From positions 1-35,707 of the forward strand of contig JAEZIZ010000025.1 in NCBI GenBank assembly GCA_023415915.1: 35,707 nucleotides of DNA, written 5' to 3'. Positions 8,889 to 16,037 of the stretch are shown piece after piece; within the stretch, counting starts at the first letter, position 1, and the number at the start of each line of letters is the position of its first letter. The notes under the pieces are model-generated. The model saw only the letters and a list, made by a program, of their open reading frames with translations, ran no database searches and was not told where the DNA came from. The stretch is from Bacillota bacterium. Lineage in GTDB: Bacteria; Bacillota; Clostridia; Christensenellales; SZUA-584. The translations under genes and the position numbers were made by a program.

Positions 8889-11156
8889 TTACCTGCAATC
8901 CGCTTCGAGTGCACATTCGCACGACTTTTCAAGCAAATATGTGTTTTTATACAGCTGTATTCGGACGGCGCCGCCGCCCAGCCTTGTTGCTTTTATGCCG
9001 CGGGCGGATACTTCTATCCGCATTGATGTTCCCCTGTAGTTGATAATAAATGAATATGCAGCTAGCTGCCTCGGCAGGTACGGCCGAAATTCCAGCGCGC
9101 CTCCTGTCGTTTTCATGCCCGCAAACCCTTGCACCACCGCGAGCCATGCTCCCGACATCGCCGTTATATGCAGCCCGTCGGATGTGTCATTGCCAAGATC
9201 GTCAATATCGAGCCTCGCGGCTCTTAAAAAAAGCTCGTACGCCTTGTCATACAGCCCCGCTCTTGACGCCACAACGGAATGTATGCCCGCGGAAAGGCTC
9301 GACTCATGCACGGTAAATTGCTCGTAGTACTCAAAGTTCCGCCTTACCGTTTCCCTGTCGTAATCGTCGTCGAGAAAATAAAGGCCTTGCACCACGTCCG
9401 CCTGCTTTATAAAGCACGAACGTAGTATCCTGTCCCACGACCAGTGCTGCCAAAGCGGCCGCTCGCCGGGCGGAAGGCACTCGGCCTTTATAAGCTCCTT
9501 GTCCTCCCATCCGTCCTGCTGCAGAAAAATATCTTGCCCGCTGTCGTAAGGAAGGTAAATGCCTGCGAATATTTGCCTGAATTCGTCTATTTCCTGCTGC
9601 GTATAACCTTTAAGCGAGTCTTTATACTCTTCGGCCACAAAAGCCGTATAACCTAGGCACCACTTCGCTATACTGTTCGTATACCAGTTATTGTTCACGT
9701 TGTTCTCGTATTCGTTGGGACCCGTAACGCCTAGAATAACGTAAGCGCGCTTGCTTTCGCTCCAGCTCACCCTGTCAACCCAGAACCTTGATATCTCCAG
9801 CAGCACGGGGAAACCGTATTTTATAAGGTATTCCGTGTCGCCGGTGTATGTTGCGTAATTGAATATTGCGTAAGCAACTGCGCCGTTCCTGTGTATCTCC
9901 TCAAAAGTTATCTCCCACTCGTTATGGCACTCGCTGCCGTCGAACGTCACCATAGGGTAAAGCGCGCCTTTAAGCCCCAGCTTTTTTGCGTTTGCTTTCG
10001 CTTCTTTTAGCGTATCGAACCTGAACTTAACAAGATTCCTGGCGACGCTTTGGTCGTGCGTGGCGAGATAAAACGGTATCAGGAACGCGTCGGTGTCCCA
10101 ATACGCCGCGCCGCCGTACTTTTCTCCCGTCATGCCCTTGGGCCCAATGTTCAGCCTCTTATCGCTGCCGTCGAATGTAGAAGCAAGCTGGTATATGCAG
10201 TACCGGACGCCCTGCTGCGCGCTCTCGTCGCCTTCAAGCTCGATATCGCACCCCCGTATGCGTTCCGAAAACTTACGTACATGCCGCTCAAGCAGAGCGT
10301 CATAGCCGATCTCCGCGGCTTCTTCGGCGGCGCGGAGCACTTCTTGCCCGGGCGATGCGCCGTCCCTCGTCGTAAAAACCGATACTATTTTGTCTATCTG
10401 TGCGCTCTGGCCCGCTTTGAGGCTGAAGCGCATATCAAGCCCGGCATAACCTTCGCGAAGCGTTTCTTTAACATCAGGTTTGCCCGAGGCCGATACGCTC
10501 ACCGCCGCGCATACGCCGAACGTTTCCTTGCCGAACTCGTTGTCCTTCGTTACCCCTTCTATATACCCGATGCCGCGCTGAAAGCTCTGGCATTTTGCGT
10601 TCATCAGCTTTTCGTTATAGTTAGCCGATTCGTTGAATACGTCAAAGTCTATATGCGGCACAAGCGAGAGCGAAACCGCTTCGGAGGCCGTAACTTTATA
10701 CCGTATAGCGCAAACATGCTTCATATCAAAGCTTAAAAACCTTTGCGACTCTACGGTTATGTTGCCATAAGGCGACGCCAGTACGGCGGAGCGCTTTAAT
10801 ACCGACCGCCGCATATCGAGCTCGCAGTAAAACTTAATAAGGCTTTCTTCGGACGTCAGTATTCGCTCGCCGTTTACATAGACGTCAATATCTATCAGGT
10901 TTAATGCGTTTACGGCCTTTCCGAAAAAATCGGGATAGCCGTTTTTCCACCATCCGACTCTCGTTCTGTCCGGATACCAAACGCCCGCGATATACGTTCC
11001 TTTAAGTCCTGGGGCGGCGCTTCCCTCTTCGAAGCTTCCGCGCATGCCCATATATCCGTTAGAAAGCGACATGAGAGATTCAAAGTAGCGCATATCGGCG
11101 TTTTTGAATTCTTCGATTATAATTTTATACGGATGCTGCTTGACAATACGCTTCAT
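8889..11156 (-). CDS. mapA: Maltose phosphorylase, glycoside hydrolase family 65
   Basis: At 755 residues this matches maltose phosphorylases over its length. The N-terminal super-sandwich domain opens with SLMSLSNGYMGMRGSFEE and contains VWYPDRTRVGWWKNGYP. The (alpha/alpha)6 barrel contains YWDTDAF (352-358), ECHNEWEITFEE (from 409) and GPNEYENN, whose Glu482 aligns with the known general acid of the family. It cleaves maltose with phosphate, giving glucose and beta-glucose-1-phosphate, which saves ATP. The product feeds pgmB at the left of the window. The gene has its own sigma-A promoter with an operator over the start site. A kojibiose, trehalose or nigerose phosphorylase is possible in GH65, but the maltose-type motifs and the neighbours favour maltose. 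Confidence 0.93.
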   Translation of the reverse strand: MKRIVKQHPYKIIIEEFKNADMRYFESLMSLSNGYMGMRGSFEEGSAAPGLKGTYIAGVWYPDRTRVGWWKNGYPDFFGKAVNALNLIDIDVYVNGERILTSEESLIKFYCELDMRRSVLKRSAVLASPYGNITVESQRFLSFDMKHVCAIRYKVTASEAVSLSLVPHIDFDVFNESANYNEKLMNAKCQSFQRGIGYIEGVTKDNEFGKETFGVCAAVSVSASGKPDVKETLREGYAGLDMRFSLKAGQSAQIDKIVSVFTTRDGASPGQEVLRAAEEAAEIGYDALLERHVRKFSERIRGCDIELEGDESAQQGVRYCIYQLASTFDGSDKRLNIGPKGMTGEKYGGAAYWDTDAFLIPFYLATHDQSVARNLVKFRFDTLKEAKANAKKLGLKGALYPMVTFDGSECHNEWEITFEEIHRNGAVAYAIFNYATYTGDTEYLIKYGFPVLLEISRFWVDRVSWSESKRAYVILGVTGPNEYENNVNNNWYTNSIAKWCLGYTAFVAEEYKDSLKGYTQQEIDEFRQIFAGIYLPYDSGQDIFLQQDGWEDKELIKAECLPPGERPLWQHWSWDRILRSCFIKQADVVQGLYFLDDDYDRETVRRNFEYYEQFTVHESSLSAGIHSVVASRAGLYDKAYELFLRAARLDIDDLGNDTSDGLHITAMSGAWLAVVQGFAGMKTTGGALEFRPYLPRQLAAYSFIINYRGTSMRIEVSARGIKATRLGGGAVRIQLYKNTYLLEKSCECALEADCR

Positions 11157-11256
11157 ATCACTCCGAAAATGCTTACCGGTTTCACTGATATCCCGGTACT
11201 TTTTGCGAGTTCTGCTCTGGGTTTGATAAAATTAATACAAACTTTATATGATATTA

Positions 11257-11270
11257 TGCAACCGGTTTCA
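11257..11270. promoter_or_regulatory. LacI-type operator at mapA start site
   Basis: TGCAACCGGTTTCA, near-palindromic, begins 7 bp downstream of the mapA -10 box and so covers the expected transcription start, the classical position for repression. A weaker relative with one extra base (ACCGGTTTCA half-site) lies at about 11172-11185 in the mapA leader. Confidence 0.8.
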
Positions 11271-11276
11271 TTGTAT

Positions 11277-11304
11277 ATTATAACTGAAGTTTAAAAAATG
11301 TCAA
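11277..11304 (-). promoter_or_regulatory. Sigma-A promoter of mapA
   Basis: TTGACA at 11304-11299 and TATAAT at 11282-11277 on the minus strand, 16-bp spacer. The leader to the ATG at 11156 is about 115 nt. Both boxes match the consensus exactly. Confidence 0.8.
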
Positions 11305-11360
11305 CCCCGTATTCTAAATAACATGGAAAAAATGATATACGAATCGGTTAATACATTAAG

Positions 11361-12386
11361 TTACACTATAGCCCTGTTTGTCGATTCCCTTGCCTTTATG
11401 CGCGTAGGTATATAGCCTTGCCGCCTCTCCGCGCCCGGGTCGTCCATCATGTCAAGCAGCATTTCCGCCGCGCGTACGCCTAATTCAAAAACGTCTATTA
11501 CGACGGACGTAAGAGGCGGTTCGGTAAGCTCGGCCAGCGGATAATCATTAAAGCTTAAAACGCCCGTATCGCCGGGTATGGCAAGCCCCGCTTCCGCCAA
11601 AGCCTTCATCGCTCCAAAGCATATTATGTTGTCTCCGCCTATAACCGCGTCCGGCCTTTCCCTCATATCAATCAGCTCGCGCATCTTTAAATAAGCGTCC
11701 TGCTTGCTTCCGTTGCACTCTTTTATATAGCGCTCGCTGTGAAGCATGCCGCTTTCCAACAGCGCGTCCTTTACGCCTAGAAGCCTTGATTTGTTGAACC
11801 GTTCGTCAACGCTGCCGCCTATAAACGCTATTTTTCTGTACCCCTTTTCCAGCAGATGCTCCACAGCCTGGCGGCCTCCCTGTCTGTTGTCTATATCGAC
11901 CCAGCTAAGCCGCTCGTCGTATTCTGACGGCTCGCCTATTACCACAAACGGAAACTCTATTTTTTCTAGCCTCGCTATTATCTTTTCGTCAGCCAGCGAG
12001 GCGGGAATAATTAACCCCTGCACCCGCTTTCCGTTTATATGCCAGTCGAGTATGTCGTGTTTTTTATCGGGATCGCGCGCGCTTGCTATTGTAAGGCAAA
12101 GGCCCTTTTTATAAACAGCCGTTTCAATGCCGTGCACGACTTCGTAGAAAAAAGGGTTGCTGTACGATTTCATATCCTTAACGTCAATAAGCAGCGTTAC
12201 GTTGAATGGTTTTTTGTTGGACAGTGCCCGCGCCATGCTGTTGGGAACATAGTTGAGCTCTTTCATCACTTTAAGCGTTTTTTTCCTTGTGCTCGGTGAT
12301 ATCAGCGGGCTGTTGTTGATTATCCTCGAAACTGTCGCCGTAGAAACTCCCGCCGCTTTCGCGACGTCCTTAATGCTTACTCCCAC
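11361..12386 (-). CDS. LacI-family regulator of maltodextrin genes (paralogue 2)
   Basis: A 341-residue LacI/GalR repressor, clearly a duplicate of the regulator at 7739-8764: same length, same recognition region (IKDVAKAAGVSTATVSRIIN) and long shared stretches in the ligand domain. The open frame runs back to 12485, but the extra 33 residues are hydrophobic and unlike any LacI N-terminus. I choose GTG at 12386 (VGVSIKDV) with GAGAGG nine bases upstream. The gene has its own promoter (12531-12558) and lies between the secreted amylase and mapA. The near-identical recognition helices imply that both paralogues bind the same TGCAACCGGTTGCA-type sites; the divergent ligand domains may sense different sugars. 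Which one controls which promoter cannot be read from sequence. Confidence 0.92.
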   Translation of the reverse strand: MGVSIKDVAKAAGVSTATVSRIINNSPLISPSTRKKTLKVMKELNYVPNSMARALSNKKPFNVTLLIDVKDMKSYSNPFFYEVVHGIETAVYKKGLCLTIASARDPDKKHDILDWHINGKRVQGLIIPASLADEKIIARLEKIEFPFVVIGEPSEYDERLSWVDIDNRQGGRQAVEHLLEKGYRKIAFIGGSVDERFNKSRLLGVKDALLESGMLHSERYIKECNGSKQDAYLKMRELIDMRERPDAVIGGDNIICFGAMKALAEAGLAIPGDTGVLSFNDYPLAELTEPPLTSVVIDVFELGVRAAEMLLDMMDDPGAERRQGYIPTRIKARESTNRAIV

Positions 12387-12423
12387 GATACGCGTCCTCT
12401 CTCCCCGGCCGCTTGCCGCAAAA

Positions 12424-12437
12424 ATGCAACTTTGCAT
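12424..12437. promoter_or_regulatory. Variant operator in lacI-2 leader
   Basis: ATGCAACTTTGCAT keeps the ATGCAA/TTGCAT arms of the maltodextrin operator but spaces them by 2 instead of 4 bases. It lies about 90 nt into the lacI-2 transcript. It could be a weak autoregulatory site; the shorter spacing would put the half-sites out of phase. Confidence 0.35.
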
Positions 12438-12530
12438 AAAAACAAAAAATAAGACCGAATTAAACAAACGCATCAAAAATATCAATAAAGGTTTGGATTT
12501 AAAGAGTTAAATATAACTTTGTCGTATCAA

Positions 12531-12558
12531 AGTATATATTTTTTTCTGGGCGTGTCAA
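12531..12558 (-). promoter_or_regulatory. Sigma-A promoter of lacI-2
   Basis: TTGACA at 12558-12553 and TATACT at 12536-12531 on the minus strand with a 16-bp spacer, giving an untranslated leader of about 138 nt. Confidence 0.65.
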
Positions 12559-12636
12559 GGAATACTTTTTTGGCAGGCTTCATTTGTCTATAAGTTGTCA
12601 CTTTAACAAGCTGTGGAGAGATTCTAAGGTATCATA

Positions 12637-12663
12637 AAAAGGGCTGCTACGAGCAGCCCTTTT
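12637..12663 (-). terminator. Terminator of the secreted amylase gene
   Basis: A perfect 12-bp stem (AAAAGGGCTGCT/AGCAGCCCTTTT) with a 3-base loop, 23 bp after the amylase stop codon. A/T runs on both sides make it usable from either strand. Confidence 0.9.
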
Positions 12664-12685
12664 ATCCCTTTGCTGCGTTTATTGG

Positions 12686-14506
12686 TTAGAACGAGGGATA
12701 GATATCAATCGTGGATCCGCCGGTTACGGTATAGTTGTTTCCGAGCGACCATGTGGTGTCGTTGATGAGCGGCTTAAATTCCAGAGTCTGTCCGTAAGGT
12801 ATGCGCTCAATCTCGAACTCCCAACAGTTCGACGCCGTATTGCGCATCAGCCTGCCTTCGTTCCACCACAGCGGATACGTGTTGCCTCTTATGTACATGT
12901 TATTGCCCCAGCCGACGTCATAGTGCACCCTTATCAGTGTTTTTGTCGGCGACATCGGAGTATACGGTTCGGGCGTACCGGGGACAAGTATCATACCTTC
13001 CTTTCCGTCCATTGTGACCGTGATCTGCTTTCCGGTGCCCCCTCCCGACTGCACGGTTACCGTTTCGGACGTGTTAAGCAGGTTTGTCAGCGTAGTGCCG
13101 ACTGTAAGGCTGCTTTCCGCTCTTATAGGTATCGTCCTCGTGGAAGTATCCCAGCCGTTATTAAGCGTTGTGATTACTTCAGCGCCGGTCGAATCGATCC
13201 TGCGGGAATACGCGTACACAAAGTAATCAACCCACATCTCGCGCTGCGTGCCGTTCTGCAGCGCGGGATAATCCTTACGGATCTCAGCCAGGCGCTGAAT
13301 GTGTTTGAAGTTGATGTTCGTCTGGTCAAACGAAGGCATCACTTCACGATTCTCCTTGTTCGCTATACCCGTATATTCCGTCGGGCGCCCGCCGCCGAAG
13401 CACGCCTGCTCCGTTCCGTAATATACGTCCGGAATGCCGCGCGCGGTAAACAGGAACGTCATGGCCAGCCGCAGCTTGGAATAATTGTCTTTGGCGAGGC
13501 ACAGGAACCTGTCGCGGTCGTGGTTGTCGATGAAGGTCACGAGATGGTTTACGTCGTTATACTTGTAATCCTGATCGAATATGTTCTTTAAGTTGTAGCA
13601 GCTCGTATCGTACGCGAATACCTCGCGCGCGCTGAAGAACAGCGGGAAGTCAAGTACGCCCCACTGGTAGTTCTGGAAGTCGCTTACGAAATCCACGCTG
13701 CCGTTGAACACCTCTCCAAACGTCGGTATTCCCATCTCGTCCTCGAAGTCTTCTATGAACCACTTGGGCAGCGAACTGTTTGCGTCGATGCGTATGCCGT
13801 CGAATCCGAGGTTCACCCAGTTCTGGTACGCGTTTATTATCGCGTTATACGCGGCCGGGTTGTCCTGGTTGAGGTCGTCAAGCCCGCCCATATCGTGATA
13901 TACAAGCTGATAGTAATCGTCGTAATTATTGATATTTCCGTTATGGTGATACCAGTTGGGGTTGTTGAACGGCGGGGCCGGGCAGTAATCCGCCGGCGAA
14001 TATTGCGTCGCGTACGGAGCGAGGTAATCCGCGGTGTGGTTGGGCACTGCGTCGAGTATTACCTTAAGCCCGCGGCTGTGGGCTTCGTCTATAAGCTCCT
14101 CTAAATCGCTCAGCGAGCCGAAATGCGGGTCGGTCGAGTTATAGTCCTTCGTAAAGTAGCCGTGATATCCCGATTCGTTGCCGTCTCTGCTCAACAGTTC
14201 GTTTTTCTGCGGCGGCGATATCCAAATGGCGGTAACGCCCAAATCAACGATATAGTCCAGCTTGTCAATTATACCCTGCCAGTCTCCGCCTTGGGTATAT
14301 TTGAGCTCTCCCGGACGATATTCGTGATTGAGCGTGCCGTTATTCGAACTGTTTCCATCGTAGAAACGGTCGGTAAGTATCATGTAGATAATATCTTCGC
14401 TGTCGAGCTCGCCCGGGCTTACCGGGTCGTCAGCCAAAGATACGGGAGTGAACAGGAATGAAAATGTAAGAATGGTTGCAAGGATCAGTAAAGTCTTTCT
14501 TTTCAT
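12686..14506 (-). CDS. Secreted GH13 alpha-amylase with C-terminal starch-binding domain
   Basis: The 606-residue precursor begins with a Sec signal peptide (KRK, hydrophobic core, likely cleavage after SLA at residue 25). The GH13 barrel has DAVPNH (Asp152), GIRIDANSS (nucleophile Asp241), FGEVF (acid/base Glu265) and FIDNHD (Asp330). The organisation resembles CGTases and maltogenic amylases. Region II reads ANSS where most relatives have AVKH. After the beta-sandwich C domain, residues 515-606 form a carbohydrate-binding-like module (MYIRGN, WEFEIERIPYGQTLEFKPL, NNYTV) similar to CBM20. There is no wall anchor, so the enzyme is probably free or starch-bound. It degrades starch outside the cell for the ABC importer. 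It has its own promoter with an operator, and a GGAGG site directly before the ATG. Confidence 0.9.
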   Translation of the reverse strand: MKRKTLLILATILTFSFLFTPVSLADDPVSPGELDSEDIIYMILTDRFYDGNSSNNGTLNHEYRPGELKYTQGGDWQGIIDKLDYIVDLGVTAIWISPPQKNELLSRDGNESGYHGYFTKDYNSTDPHFGSLSDLEELIDEAHSRGLKVILDAVPNHTADYLAPYATQYSPADYCPAPPFNNPNWYHHNGNINNYDDYYQLVYHDMGGLDDLNQDNPAAYNAIINAYQNWVNLGFDGIRIDANSSLPKWFIEDFEDEMGIPTFGEVFNGSVDFVSDFQNYQWGVLDFPLFFSAREVFAYDTSCYNLKNIFDQDYKYNDVNHLVTFIDNHDRDRFLCLAKDNYSKLRLAMTFLFTARGIPDVYYGTEQACFGGGRPTEYTGIANKENREVMPSFDQTNINFKHIQRLAEIRKDYPALQNGTQREMWVDYFVYAYSRRIDSTGAEVITTLNNGWDTSTRTIPIRAESSLTVGTTLTNLLNTSETVTVQSGGGTGKQITVTMDGKEGMILVPGTPEPYTPMSPTKTLIRVHYDVGWGNNMYIRGNTYPLWWNEGRLMRNTASNCWEFEIERIPYGQTLEFKPLINDTTWSLGNNYTVTGGSTIDIYPSF

Positions 14507-14524
14507 AATTAGCCTCCTTAATAA

Positions 14525-14548
14525 TTTTTTTGACGCTCGTCAAAAAAA
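14525..14548. repeat. Inverted repeat in amylase leader next to the ribosome binding site
   Basis: TTTTTTTGACG (14525-14535) and CGTCAAAAAAA (14538-14548) form a perfect 11-bp inverted repeat with a 2-base spacer, about 10 bp upstream of the GGAGG of the amylase gene. In RNA it can fold with a small loop. It may stabilise the mRNA or act as a weak attenuator. Confidence 0.55.
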
Positions 14549-14625
14549 CAAAAACTTTTGACCTTATGCCAAAAATTATTATGCGGCCAACAATGCTTTG
14601 AGAATACTTCACCTCCTTAATTTCA

Positions 14626-14650
14626 CCCCATAAGCCAAAAGCGTATGGGG
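14626..14650. repeat. Hairpin in amylase 5' leader
   Basis: CCCCATA (14626-14632) pairs with TATGGGG (14644-14650), with two further GC pairs inside. It falls near the 5' end of the amylase transcript, just downstream of the operator. On the minus strand an AAGGAGGTG sequence follows it without a convincing reading frame. A 5' stem of this type is known to lengthen mRNA life in Firmicutes; that is inferred here. Confidence 0.45.
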
Positions 14651-14662
14651 CTTCTGGCGTTA

Positions 14663-14676
14663 TGCAACCGGTTACA
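14663..14676. promoter_or_regulatory. LacI-type operator of the secreted amylase gene
   Basis: TGCAACCGGTTACA, 13 of 14 bases matching the ideal palindrome, lies 15-28 bp downstream of the -10 box, in the region of the transcription start. It is the best of the three maltodextrin operators. Confidence 0.8.
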
Positions 14677-14691
14677 TTTCTTTGGGATTTT

Positions 14692-14720
14692 ATTGTACAA
14701 TAAGTTACTGTATATTACAA
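14692..14720 (-). promoter_or_regulatory. Promoter of the secreted amylase gene
   Basis: TTGTAA at 14720-14715 and TACAAT at 14697-14692 on the minus strand, 17-bp spacer. The leader to the ATG is about 180 nt and contains the operator and two inverted repeats. The stretch 14721-14832 upstream is AT-rich and shows nothing else I recognise. Confidence 0.6.
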
Positions 14721-14832
14721 TACCATTTAATGTCTATTTTTATATTATATTGTCTGTTATTGTCGTCTCAAACAAAACGCGCCAAAAGAGGAACATAGTA
14801 AGGAAATAAGCGATATTATCACATAAATTGAT

Positions 14833-14866
14833 AAAAAAATGTCCCTCCGTCATAAGACAGAGGGAC
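14833..14866 (-). terminator. Terminator ending the kinase operon region
   Basis: On the minus strand GTCCCTCTGTC and GACGGAGGGAC form an 11-bp stem (one G-U pair) with loop TTAT, followed by ATTTTTTT. On the plus strand the wobble becomes a C-A mismatch, so the minus strand is the functional one. It is one end of the larger element at 14838-15018 and separates the BadF operon from the amylase gene. Confidence 0.85.
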
Positions 14867-15018
14867 AGAGCGTCGATAAATCCCCATTTGTCATTCAGTC
14901 CCCTTTGGGTAAGGCTTTAGCCTGACGGCCGAAGGTCTGAATCCCATGGAAAGCGCTCTAAATAAGGGAGATCTTTTTGTTGTTGCACTCCTTCTCCGTC
15001 ATCAGACAGAGGGACATT
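14838..15018 (-). repeat. Hairpin-flanked structured element A (possible ncRNA or MITE-like)
   Basis: A 181-bp element begins and ends with AATGTCCCTC-type inverted ends. Each end is itself a hairpin; the two hairpins, read on the minus strand, are direct repeats identical at 21 of 22 positions (15015-14994 and 14866-14845). The core can fold on the minus strand: AGAGCG/CGCTCT (14954-14959 with 14867-14872), then ATTCAG/CTGAAT (14893-14898 with 14937-14942) enclosing three small hairpins, one capped by a C(UUCG)G tetraloop. There is no open reading frame. It may be a 3'-UTR RNA of the kinase operon, a small RNA, or a non-autonomous mobile element. I recognise no known RNA family. Confidence 0.6.
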
Positions 15019-15062
15019 AGCCTGTATCGTTTTTGCTTAATACCGCCGCTTCCCCCGGCGCG

Positions 15063-15995
15063 TCAGGTTAACTGCGAGTATTCTTCAAGCGCAAGGTAAT
15101 AAGCTCCGTGGGCGGGCGGCTCGTTTGCTACGGAAATATCCGCAAACGGCGCGGCACGGTGCACCGTTGTAGTGTACTCGTCAAACAGCAGCGGGCAATC
15201 CGATTTAAACACGCTGCCAATAAGCGTCACGGCAAACCGTTCTCCTTCCATATTAAGCCTTTTTATTACGCCCGACGCTATCTCCCCCATCTCATGGCCG
15301 ATTTTAATGAATATGTCCTGGCATACGGCGTCTCCTTCGCACGCAAGCGCGCCCACCAGCACCGGTATCTCATATATGTCCTCAGGACTGACGTCCATCG
15401 TGAGCGCCGTATGAACTATGTCGTCAAGGCTTTCTTGCCCCATCGCTTTTGGTATTTCATGCTCGAGCGCTGTAGCGGGCCCGGTCTTTTCTTTGGAGCG
15501 GAACGCGTAGTGCAGCGCCATTCGTGCGATATCCGCGCCTCCGCCGCAATTGCCCAGTTCATAGCTTAAGTTTAGCAGCCTTACCTCTTCGCCCGCCTTA
15601 TTCCTGCCTGCACACGCGCCGCCCGTCCCGCATATCGATACGACGCCCCAATTTTCGGATATGCCCGCGCGCAGGCCTATCCATGTGTCGTTAAGTATCT
15701 TAAAGCGCCCGGGCGGTAGTATTGCTGCGAACGCTTCGCCCAGCACCTCAAAGTCGGACTCAAGGTCTGCGCTCGCCATTCCAAACACGGTATAGCTTAT
15801 ATCTTCCTTGTTTATTCCGATTGCCCCCGCCGCTTCGGCGATGGCGCTTTCAACGGCTTTCTTTGCCGCGTCCAAACCTACTGTATGATAGCTCGAACCG
15901 GATGATATCCCCTTGGAGAGTATGCGCCCCTGCTCGTCGCCTATCACACAGAGCGTTTTTGACGCGCCTCCGTCCACTCCCGCTATGTATTTCAT
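15063..15995 (-). CDS. BadF/BcrA-type ATPase, probable amino-sugar kinase
   Basis: A 310-residue ASKHA-fold kinase of the BadF/BadG/BcrA family, in which N-acetylglucosamine and glucosamine kinases occur. Phosphate-1 motif GVDGGASKT (residues 6-14), ILNDTWIGL, phosphate-2 motif SICGTGGACAG and GNCGGGADIA are visible. It most likely phosphorylates an amino sugar or related hexose in the cytoplasm with ATP. It is the last gene of the operon deacetylase-GH4-kinase, 42 bp after GH4. Element A follows 45 bp after its stop. The other family function, a 2-hydroxyacyl-CoA dehydratase activator, is unlikely because the cysteine-rich cluster motifs and dehydratase genes are absent. Confidence 0.8.
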   Translation of the reverse strand: MKYIAGVDGGASKTLCVIGDEQGRILSKGISSGSSYHTVGLDAAKKAVESAIAEAAGAIGINKEDISYTVFGMASADLESDFEVLGEAFAAILPPGRFKILNDTWIGLRAGISENWGVVSICGTGGACAGRNKAGEEVRLLNLSYELGNCGGGADIARMALHYAFRSKEKTGPATALEHEIPKAMGQESLDDIVHTALTMDVSPEDIYEIPVLVGALACEGDAVCQDIFIKIGHEMGEIASGVIKRLNMEGERFAVTLIGSVFKSDCPLLFDEYTTTVHRAAPFADISVANEPPAHGAYYLALEEYSQLT

Positions 15996-16037
15996 ATCGC
16001 ACCAACTTTCATATTTGCTACAATAAGCTAAAGGTTT

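Noticed and set aside
10050..10736. 228-codon open frame antisense to mapA
   Set aside because: It is a shadow of the GH65 gene: no ribosome binding site, an unrecognisable basic/aromatic composition and no support from neighbours.
14430..14612. Leader peptide starting GTG within AAGGAGGTG upstream of the amylase
   Set aside because: The GTG overlaps its own supposed ribosome binding site, and the frame runs into the amylase signal peptide in another frame.
14867..14959. Cloverleaf-like fold suggested a tRNA or tRNA-like RNA
   Set aside because: The three hairpins are too small, there is no T-loop consensus, no seven-base anticodon loop and no CCA-type acceptor arm.
14838..15018. glmS ribozyme, because an amino-sugar kinase gene is next to it
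   Set aside because: The conserved glmS core sequences are absent and the element lies downstream of the operon, not in front of a synthase gene.
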